DNA of 64,000 bases. Source: Nostoc sp. UHCC 0926 (GTDB lineage Bacteria > Cyanobacteriota > Cyanobacteriia > Cyanobacteriales > Nostocaceae). The notes under the pieces were generated by a model, which searched no databases, had not been told where the DNA came from, and was given only the letters and a program-made list of their open reading frames with translations. The stretch is from assembly GCF_028623165.1 (NCBI RefSeq), contig NZ_CP117768.1:930001-994000 (forward strand), in the 5' to 3' direction. Positions within the stretch are counted from its first letter, which is position 1. Each line of letters begins with the position of its first letter. The position numbers and the translations under genes were made by a program. Shown one piece after another: positions 9,178 to 16,172 of the stretch.

Positions 9178-11742
9178 TTACTCTGCCCAAGCAATCAACC
9201 TTGGTTCATAAGCATTAGCCAGGTATTGATTTTTCGGCAATACACGCAAAGACAAGCCTTGCAAACCAGAAGCGGTATAGGTGATATTACCTGTGTAAAT
9301 ACCCAATTGCTGTCCATCCTCACCTTCGTAATCCATTACCACTGACACAGCGTTGACAATCTCACCATTGGGATCGATCGCACCTTGGTATAGCTCCACC
9401 TGCACATCATTATTTGTCAAAGTTGCCAAGTCAACTTTGGCTTTGACTGTAACAGTTTGGTTAACTTCAATGTCCGAAACTGCCGATACGTCAACATCTT
9501 TGATTTTGATGTTGAACCAGTGTTCACCCAGTTTTGCTTTCCAAGCAGCTAGTTCTTTAGCTGGGGCATAGTTATCAACAGTCAGGGTATGATAGCGATC
9601 GCTAGCTGGGAAATAAGCTCGCTCGCCATATTCTCCTACCATCCGCGCTGTATTAAAGAATGGACAATTCAACCGAATTGCATCCTTCATTTTCGCAACC
9701 CACGGACGCGGTAAGCCATCAGTATCCCGATGTTCATAAAATAGTGGTACAACTTCCTTCTCTAACAACTCGTAGAGAGCATTTGCTTCTACTTCATCTT
9801 GGTAGTTAGGATCGTCGTAATTCTCTCCATGTCCAATTGCCCAGCCTGTGCGGACGTAATCAGCTTCATCCCACCAGCCATCTAGTACACTTAAATTCGG
9901 CAATCCATTCATTGCCGCTTTCATGCCACTGGTACCAGAGGCTTCCCGTGGACGACGCGGTGTATTCAACCAGATATCGCAACCTGCAACCATCAACCGG
10001 GATATGTGAATGTCGTAATTGGGAACAAACACTACCTGTTTTTCTAAATCTTGTTCGCGGATAAAGTGATTGATATCGCGGATCAGTTCTTTACCTGGAA
10101 TATCCTTGGGATGCGCCTTACCGGCAATCACGAATTGCACTTTTCGGTCTTTGTTAGCCAGCAAAAGCCGCTTAATGCGATCCAAATCACGCATCCAGAG
10201 GGTAGCGCGTTTGTAGGTGGCAAACCGACGGGCAAAGCCAATGGTGAAAACGTAAGGATCTAAAACTTCTTGGGCTTGGGTAATTTCGGAGGCAGAAGCG
10301 CCGCGATCGCGCAAATGTTTGACCAAATGCTCGCGCACATACAAAATCATATCTAAGCGGCAGCGTTCGTGATTGCGCCACAACTCCTCATCGGGTATGG
10401 CGTCCATCCGCTCCCACAATGGGCTATCTGGTGGTGCTGATGACCAGTTTGGCCCCAGGTAGCGATCGTACAATTCTTGAGTCGATTTCGCAACACAACT
10501 CCGGGCATGGACACCGTTAGTAATGGCTGCGATCGGCACTTCCTCTACGGGCACATTCTTCCACAAGCCCTGGAACATTTGCCGCGACACTACACCATGC
10601 AATTGTGCAACACCATTAGAAAATGTGGCCATCTTCAGCGCTAGCACCGCCATACTGAAAGGCCCAGATAAATCGCCTGTATTCTCGCGCCCCAGTCCTA
10701 AAAATTGCTCTTTGGGCAACTCAAATATCTCTGCATAGTACCCCAGATAGTGCAACATTTTCTCGGGAGCGAACAAGTCAATCCCCGCTGGTACTGGTGT
10801 GTGGGTAGTAAAGATATTGCTGGAAGCCACCACTTGTTTAGCTTGGGCATAATTCAGTCCCTCTTCCTGAATCAGCAAGCGGATGCGTTCTAGGGCGGAG
10901 AAGGCGGCGTGACCTTCATTCATATGGTAGGCGGTGACTTTCAGCCCCAAAGCTTTGAGCATTTGCACACCACCGATCCCCAGCATAATTTCCTGGTGGA
11001 TACGCATATCGATGTCGCCACCGTAGAGCTGATCTGTGATGTCGTGGTCGTAAACATTGTTGGGTTCAATATTGGTGTCCATCAAATATAGGGGCACCGT
11101 TCCTACCTGTACGCGCCAAACTCTGGCATACACCTTGCGTCCTGGATAATCTACCCCAATCCGCAGTTCTGAACCATCGGGATTGCGCTCTAGATGCAAG
11201 GGCATATTGTAGAAATCATTGCTCAGATAGCGTTCCTGCTGCCAGCCATCGGCATTGAGGTACTGAGCAAAGTAGCCTTGCTGGTACAGTAAACCTACAC
11301 CTACAAGCGGTAGACCCAAGTCACTGGCAGATTTGAGGTGATCTCCTGCTAGAACGCCCAAGCCCCCAGAATAGACGGGTAAACAATCTACAAGTCCAAA
11401 TTCCGCCGAAAAATAGGCGTAGCATTCTTTTGGTTTATGCTCCCGTTGTTTCTGATACCACGTGCGCTCTTGCAAATAATCTTCTAACTGACGGTCAGCT
11501 CGATCCATTTGCGCTAGGAAGCCTTCATCTTCGACAACTTCCAGAAGCCGTGATTGAGAGATAGTACCCAACATTAACACCGGGTTGTGATGGCTAGACT
11601 CCCATAGGTCAGAGTCTAAGCGACGAAATAAATCTTTAGTTTCAACATTCCAATCCCAGTGCAAGTTCTGTGCCAGCCGCCGCAGTGGTTCGAGTCGCGG
11701 CGGTAGTGAAGGGGATACGTTAAATGTGCGAATTGGCTGCAT
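9178..11742 (-). CDS. glgP: Alpha-glucan (glycogen/maltodextrin) phosphorylase
   Basis: An 854-residue GT35 phosphorylase that releases glucose 1-phosphate from the non-reducing ends of glycogen or maltodextrins. The N-terminus (PSLPPRLEPLRRLAQNLHW) is the DUF3417 region that marks the bacterial alpha-glucan phosphorylase subtype rather than the animal/E. coli type. YFSAEFGLVDCLPVYSGGLG and HMNEGHAAFSALERIR are active-site blocks. EASGTSGMKAAMNG contains the pyridoxal-phosphate lysine, K608. The start is taken as ATG 11742 (MQPIRTFNV); a TTG at 11760 in frame is less likely. With the GH13 and GH65 genes in this window it belongs to storage-glucan turnover. It ends at a strong terminator and stands alone. 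Confidence 0.93.
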   Translation of the reverse strand: MQPIRTFNVSPSLPPRLEPLRRLAQNLHWDWNVETKDLFRRLDSDLWESSHHNPVLMLGTISQSRLLEVVEDEGFLAQMDRADRQLEDYLQERTWYQKQREHKPKECYAYFSAEFGLVDCLPVYSGGLGVLAGDHLKSASDLGLPLVGVGLLYQQGYFAQYLNADGWQQERYLSNDFYNMPLHLERNPDGSELRIGVDYPGRKVYARVWRVQVGTVPLYLMDTNIEPNNVYDHDITDQLYGGDIDMRIHQEIMLGIGGVQMLKALGLKVTAYHMNEGHAAFSALERIRLLIQEEGLNYAQAKQVVASSNIFTTHTPVPAGIDLFAPEKMLHYLGYYAEIFELPKEQFLGLGRENTGDLSGPFSMAVLALKMATFSNGVAQLHGVVSRQMFQGLWKNVPVEEVPIAAITNGVHARSCVAKSTQELYDRYLGPNWSSAPPDSPLWERMDAIPDEELWRNHERCRLDMILYVREHLVKHLRDRGASASEITQAQEVLDPYVFTIGFARRFATYKRATLWMRDLDRIKRLLLANKDRKVQFVIAGKAHPKDIPGKELIRDINHFIREQDLEKQVVFVPNYDIHISRLMVAGCDIWLNTPRRPREASGTSGMKAAMNGLPNLSVLDGWWDEADYVRTGWAIGHGENYDDPNYQDEVEANALYELLEKEVVPLFYEHRDTDGLPRPWVAKMKDAIRLNCPFFNTARMVGEYGERAYFPASDRYHTLTVDNYAPAKELAAWKAKLGEHWFNIKIKDVDVSAVSDIEVNQTVTVKAKVDLATLTNNDVQVELYQGAIDPNGEIVNAVSVVMDYEGEDGQQLGIYTGNITYTASGLQGLSLRVLPKNQYLANAYEPRLIAWAE

Positions 11743-11760
11743 AGGTTGGCAAAACTCCAA

Positions 11761-12102
11761 GTTTAGCTATGGTTATTGTTTACTCTCTTTACCAATGTTG
11801 CCAATTCTTTATACTGTATTTTGTGAAAAAGCGATGACTTTGTTAAGCATTGAGAATTATTCTTTACCTCGTTGCTAAAGTTTACACCAAGGTGTTTCTA
11901 ATTCTATGCCTTACCCTCAGCCATGTACTTGGTATATTAAGATTTAATCATTTACTGGCACTGGATTACTTAAAAAAAATCTAGTTTTGAATAAATAATT
12001 TATATTTTTTTTAGTATTGCTTCTGGGGATCAATTCTAGGTCTTAACTGAGGGTAAAAATTCCCCATACCTGTGTCCAGAAAAATTAAATTTTTAATTAT
12101 TT
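11761..12102. other. AT-rich upstream region of glgP
   Basis: No gene is visible. It is the likely promoter and leader region of glgP (minus strand); no sure -10/-35 pair was identified. Confidence 0.35.
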
Positions 12103-12293
12103 TAGGACTTACGCATCGTACATAAGTACTACACGCTATTTAGGTATTTCAGCCATGTTTAGCAGCCAGCGATGTCTACACGACGGGCTACGCCTACGCA
12201 AATATGCGACTAAATTAGGGTTATACGAAGCGCCTGAAACGACGAAATCTCATAATTTACATTATGGTTAATTTGTACAGTGCGTAAGTCCTA
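12103..12293. mobile_element. MITE-like element with 19-bp terminal inverted repeats
   Basis: The ends are TAGGACTTACGCATCGTAC (12103-12121) and, inverted, GTACAGTGCGTAAGTCCTA (12275-12293), matching at 17 of 19 positions. The 191-bp unit has no gene. Inside is an SDR (12170-12200, GCGATGTCTACACGACGGGC). Single decayed ends of the same type occur near 8490 and 19442-19455. It is probably moved by a full-length insertion sequence elsewhere in the genome. Confidence 0.75.
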
Positions 12294-12412
12294 TATTTTT
12301 TAATAAAATGGCGCTGGCAAAGAAGCAGTGTCAGAAGGCAGGGGGCAAACAGAAGGTAAACCCCATAAATAATCGCATGAAAACCTTACCAAGCAATTAA
12401 CCAGGAAAAGCG

Positions 12413-12442
12413 ATGCCTGCGGCGGGCTACGCCGACGCTAAC
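12413..12442. repeat. Small dispersed repeat (GCGATGCCTGCGGC type)
   Basis: A 30-bp GC-rich unit beginning GCGATGCCTGCGGCGGGC. Near copies are at 44451-44480 (intergenic) and 36424-36455 (inside a histidine kinase gene). Confidence 0.65.
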
Positions 12443-12497
12443 TACTTGGTATAATTTTTGATACTAAATCAGGAAAATAACTTCTTAGCGTGTTATT

Positions 12498-12821
12498 TTA
12501 CGCGCCTAATGAAGGCTGATCTTTGGTATTTTTTGTCATTGACAAAGCCACAGCTGCTGCATAAGCAATCTCCGCTGCCATTTGATAAGCAAGTTTGATA
12601 CTCGATGAAGCGTCTTTAGCTTTAGGAGAGAGGGAAGCTTTTTTTCGGCGTGACTCTTGTTTAACATCACCCGCCACAATAGCCCGCTGCAAAATGATCC
12701 AGGCATCTAGGTCTTCTGAGTCATAATTACTTTGAAGTTGCGATCGCAGTTGATCTTCAGCTACAACATTCAGATAGCCGATAGTTAGAGCTTCTTCGAC
12801 AATTTCTTTAATTAAAGCCAT
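12498..12821 (-). CDS. Small conserved cyanobacterial hypothetical protein
   Basis: A 107-residue protein starting MALIKEIVEEALTIGYL. The N-terminal two thirds (EDQLRSQLQSNYDSEDLDAW, then LQRAIVAGDVKQESR) look like a small helical module found in many cyanobacterial hypothetical proteins. A Lys/Ser-rich linker and an Ala-rich helix (LAYQMAAEIAYAAAVALS) follow. There is no signal peptide or enzymatic motif. ATG 12821 is preferred over a TTG at 12833. It is monocistronic. Function unknown. Confidence 0.7.
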   Translation of the reverse strand: MALIKEIVEEALTIGYLNVVAEDQLRSQLQSNYDSEDLDAWIILQRAIVAGDVKQESRRKKASLSPKAKDASSSIKLAYQMAAEIAYAAAVALSMTKNTKDQPSLGA

Positions 12822-13945
12822 AATTTGAACCAAGTGTGTGAGTTAAAACCGATACCTCAATTTGAGCAATTTGATGTTGTTTTGTGGACTTTTCCTGAAA
12901 ACTAAGCTACGTTTTAGCTTTCTTTCGATAAAATTAAATTTATAATGAGTAGTGCCAAGCACGCATCACCCGCTTGGATCACCCGAATGGGTGATTTACA
13001 AATGTTTTAGATATAAGTAATAGGGAAGAGGAATATTTTATAGGGAAGAGGAATATTTTGAGCATTTTTAGGAAGAGGGTGTCATAAGTATAGTAGATAT
13101 CATTCTGAGTTGAACGCCAAATCATAAAATAACTTGGACAAGCAACGATAGAAATATAGACAAAAATGCCAATTAACCGCTTACAGCATTTTTCAACTCC
13201 CTATCTTCAATGGATTTTGTCTAAGTGTATAAAATTATTTTAGGTAGCGATCGCTCCAGTAAAAAAGTTAACTGATTTCCACTATTCTCATCAATAAGCA
13301 ACCTGGAAATCAACTTATATCTTGAGAGTGTTCCACTAAAAATAAAATGTGTTATCGTTAAAAACAATTGTTATTAAAAACCATTCATGTAATTACAAAC
13401 GTGAACTGGTTAGTCTGTAAATCATCTGTGTGCAACATGATTGGAGCAGCATACTCTAGAAATTCGTTGCAAGAAAGCCGTCATAGCAGTCGGGGAAGCG
13501 CTTACTTGTTTGCACCGATGGTTAATTTCAATGTGATGGCTGATGTGGGAGATAATCCACCCTAATTGGATTTTATTTGGGCAAAAATACCCAGAATAAT
13601 CCAACAATAATTACATTGTCATGCTAGGCAGAAATTTTATCTAAACTTTGAATATAGTCTAGTTAAATGTATTTTTTGTTGCAAAATAGCTTGTGGGACT
13701 GAGTTGTTTCAAAAGACTAAAACCGCCTGAGAGAAAGTAGCTTCAAGGCAAACAACTCCATCCCTAGTTGCGTAACAAGCTTTTCAAATTTATCGGATAA
13801 CCAAAACAGTAGCCTATCTAACCAGCAAATTTACCCATCAGACAATTTAATAGTCTGATATTTGACTCTGCAATGCACTGATATTGTTTGATTAATTGAA
13901 ATGGTAAAAAAGAAGCAAAATTGTTACGTGCCTTGACTGTGCCAA
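12822..13945. other. Gene-poor region with a short tandem duplication
   Basis: It holds a 7-bp-stem hairpin (ATCACCC/GGGTGAT, 12978-12995) and the 20-bp tandem repeat at 13021-13059. A frame at 13368-13565 has no start context or domain and is not called. The rest is AT-rich with no gene seen. Confidence 0.4.
13021..13059. repeat. Tandem duplication of a 20-bp unit
   Basis: TAGGGAAGAGGAATATTTT occurs twice head to tail (13021-13039 and 13041-13059) with one base between, and AGGAAGAGG recurs at 13070. Confidence 0.85.
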
Positions 13946-14336
13946 TTTTAGATTTTAGATTTTAGATTTTAGATTAAAGGATTGAAGAATTAAAGCCTCG
14001 ACTACTTCGACGCCGGCTCCATCGAGCGACTTGTGCTGAGCGCAGTCGTTGGCGCAGCCTCTCGAAGAGAAGCAAGCCGAGATTCTCAGTACAAGTCCGC
14101 TCGGCTTTAACACTGAGGGACTTGCCTTGAGCGTACCCCTATGGGGATCTTGCTAGCAAGAGCGTCTCTAAGAGTTGCCGAGGTAAAGGAGCCGAAGTGT
14201 TAAATAAAAATTATTTCGGTTCATGCCCTACCCAAGCGTGGGCGGAACAAATCCAAAATCCAAAATTCGGCTTGCCCCACACCCAATCTTGCTGGGGTCA
14301 ATCCAAAATCCAAAATCCAAAATCCAAAATCCAAAA
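13946..14336. repeat. Repeat block bounded by heptamer tandem repeats
   Basis: It starts with four TTTTAGA units (13946-13973) and ends with five TCCAAAA units (14302-14336), with further TCCAAAA copies near 14250. Between them lie GC-rich SDR pieces (13995-14180). The segment TTATTTCGGTTCATGCCC at 14212-14230 recurs inverted near 19490-19512. No gene is present. Confidence 0.7.
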
Positions 14337-14448
14337 TTGATAGACTGGTACAAAAGCTTCTAGCGACCCAAATCAATTGTGTACATCAATTGAGTAATTC
14401 TATCGCACCTAAATTAAAGAATTGCTCACATAGTCAAAGCTAGACTTT

Positions 14449-14471
14449 GGTTTTCCAACATTTGGAAAACC
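14449..14471. other. Perfect 9-bp hairpin upstream of the acyltransferase gene
   Basis: GGTTTTCCA (14449-14457) pairs with TGGAAAACC (14463-14471) around a 5-base loop. No T tract follows on the plus strand, so it is more likely a leader structure or protein site than a terminator. Confidence 0.45.
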
Positions 14472-14621
14472 ATTTAAAAATATGGGTAAATTTCGGTAAT
14501 ACTGCCAATTTACTTGATGTATTAAGAAATACAAAATTTCTTGGTATTGGCAGAAGATTAGGATACAGCAAAAACAACTTTCAATACTGTCAACAACAAT
14601 TGATTGAAGAGATATGTAGCC

Positions 14622-15323
14622 ATGCATAACGAGCAATATGTTTCAAAATTGCAGCGCGTGCAAGAACTTTTAGTAACTACTGTGTTAGGGGATATTCCTA
14701 CACTCATTCTGGGTCCGAAGTTACGTAATTTGGGATATCGTAGTATTTTTGCTCAAATAGGCAGCCCAGTTTATATTCAAAATGGTGTTGAATTTAACGG
14801 TACTTCTTGTATTGAGATAGGCAGTGGAGTATATATTTTTAAGGGTGTACGGATGGATGCTAGAGGACACAAAAATAATAGAATTCATCTAGGAAATAGA
14901 GTTGCTATTGAGCGTAACGTTGATATAGGGTCTTTGGAAGATACGTGTATACATATTGATGAAGACACATTCATTGCTCCCAACGTGTGTATTGAAGGGC
15001 CAGGAGACATTAAAATTGGCAAACATTGCATGATTGCTGCCCACTCAGGGATATATGCCAATAATCATAATTTTACTGATCCGATGGAGCCGATTAAATA
15101 CCAAGGTGTTACTCGCAAGGGAATTGTGATTGAGGATGACTGTTGGCTAGGGCATGGAGTAACGGTATTAGATGGGGTTACTATCGGTAAAGGCAGTGTT
15201 ATTGGTGCCGGAGCTGTTGTCAATAAAGATATTCCTCCTTTCTCCGTTGCTGTAGGCATACCTGCACGAGTAATCAAAAACCGAATTGGCAAAGACCTAG
15301 CAAAAGTTCAAACCGAAAAATAG
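14622..15323 (+). CDS. Hexapeptide-repeat (left-handed beta-helix) acyltransferase
   Basis: A 233-residue protein made largely of [LIV]GxxxX hexapeptides (IEIGSGVYI, IHLGNRVAI, IKIGKHCMI, VTIGKGSVIGAGAVV), the parallel left-handed helix of the LacA/NodL/CysE superfamily. The loop block HSGIYANNHNFTDP, with its His, and the closing GIPARVIKNR are typical of sugar O-acetyltransferases such as maltose acetyltransferase and colanic-acid WcaF types. These transfer an acetyl group from acetyl-CoA to a sugar. ATG 14622 is preferred to an in-frame TTG at 14604. No glycan gene lies next to it, so the acceptor is unknown. Confidence 0.85.
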   Translation: MHNEQYVSKLQRVQELLVTTVLGDIPTLILGPKLRNLGYRSIFAQIGSPVYIQNGVEFNGTSCIEIGSGVYIFKGVRMDARGHKNNRIHLGNRVAIERNVDIGSLEDTCIHIDEDTFIAPNVCIEGPGDIKIGKHCMIAAHSGIYANNHNFTDPMEPIKYQGVTRKGIVIEDDCWLGHGVTVLDGVTIGKGSVIGAGAVVNKDIPPFSVAVGIPARVIKNRIGKDLAKVQTEK

Positions 15324-15327
15324 AGCA

Positions 15328-15600
15328 TTGGGGAGCCACTGCGCCCTTGCGCGTCTCACGCCACTTGACGCCAGTCCGCTCAAGTCGCCAGACCCGCCCA
15401 CACGGCTGGCTCCTCTACTTGGGGAAACCCCTCTCGAGCGAGTGGCTCCCCTTCTCACATTGCCAGAGACTAGCGCCTGCCGATGCCCGAACGCAAGAGC
15501 GTCTCCTGTCTTGAGAAGGGCTGTAGGGAGAAGCAAGTGGCGTCATGGGGCATTGGGAATATTAACTATCCCCTGTAAGCTATAACCTGTTACCTTTTTT
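15328..15600. repeat. GC-rich cluster of small dispersed repeats
   Basis: Starting five bases after the acyltransferase stop there is a patchwork of short inverted and direct repeats (GGAGCCACT/AGTGGCTCC, GACGCCAGTCCGCTCAAGTC). Overlapping open frames on both strands here have no start context and are products of the repeats. Confidence 0.55.
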
Positions 15601-15859
15601 AGGAAACCTTTGCCGTCACTTAACGTCACAACAGTAAACAGTCTCTGAGTTATTTTTTAAGGGCATCTAAAAGTCAGACAACTGACATCTTGCACCATTC
15701 TCAATAACTGTAGGGTAGGCATTGCTAGTCCCTAATCTCCAAGTCCCCAGAGTCCTCTAAAAAAGGGACGAGATTTGGGTAATATAAAGGAGCTATCTTT
15801 TCTGCATGGCAGATCCTGAAAGAAAAGCTTTCTTTGTCTTACCCCTTGGAGATATTTCT

Positions 15860-15976
15860 ATGCTGACTTTAAAAATCGCTGTTTATATTGTTGTTGCCTT
15901 CTTCGTAATTATCTTCGTCTTCGGATTTTTGTCGAACGACCCAGCTCGTAACCCCGGTCGTCGGGACTCAGAGTAA
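15860..15976 (+). CDS. psbI: Photosystem II reaction center protein I
   Basis: A 38-residue protein, [19 protein letters not shown] onward, ending [18 protein letters not shown]. This is essentially the invariant PsbI sequence: one transmembrane helix (about residues 5-24) and a charged stromal tail. PsbI binds next to D1 and CP43 and helps assemble and stabilise photosystem II in the thylakoid membrane. A good ribosome site, GGAGA at 15848-15852, lies 7 bases before the ATG. The gene is monocistronic, with a stem-loop at 16028-16061 before the next gene. Confidence 0.97.
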   Translation: MLTLKIAVYIVVAFFVIIFVFGFLSNDPARNPGRRDSE

Positions 15977-16027
15977 AAGGCGATAAATCATCCGCGACTT
16001 TGGAAGGCGGAAGATACTAAACGCCAC

Positions 16028-16061
16028 GGAAACTTACTAAACTTTCGCCTAGTAAGTTTCC
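16028..16061. other. 12-bp stem-loop between psbI and the LptD-like gene
   Basis: GGAAACTTACTA (16028-16039) pairs perfectly with TAGTAAGTTTCC (16050-16061) around a 10-base loop. There is no T tract after it, so it may act as a 3'-end stabiliser of the psbI transcript rather than a classic terminator. Confidence 0.5.
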
Positions 16062-16172
16062 ACCTCCAAGTGGGTTGCTGCCGGTAGCAGAAGGCGACAG
16101 TCGGAAGGCAATAATGTATATTTATCCTTCCGTCCGTCATTTGGCTGTTTGTTAGCCCGATTTTGCTCAAAT

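Noticed and set aside
13368..13607. Two opposing 61-65-codon frames
   Set aside because: No recognised domain and no start context; they overlap each other in a gene-poor repeat region.
15297..15585. Overlapping frames on both strands after the acyltransferase gene
   Set aside because: Arg/Pro/Ser-rich translations of GC-rich SDR sequence, with no ribosome site.
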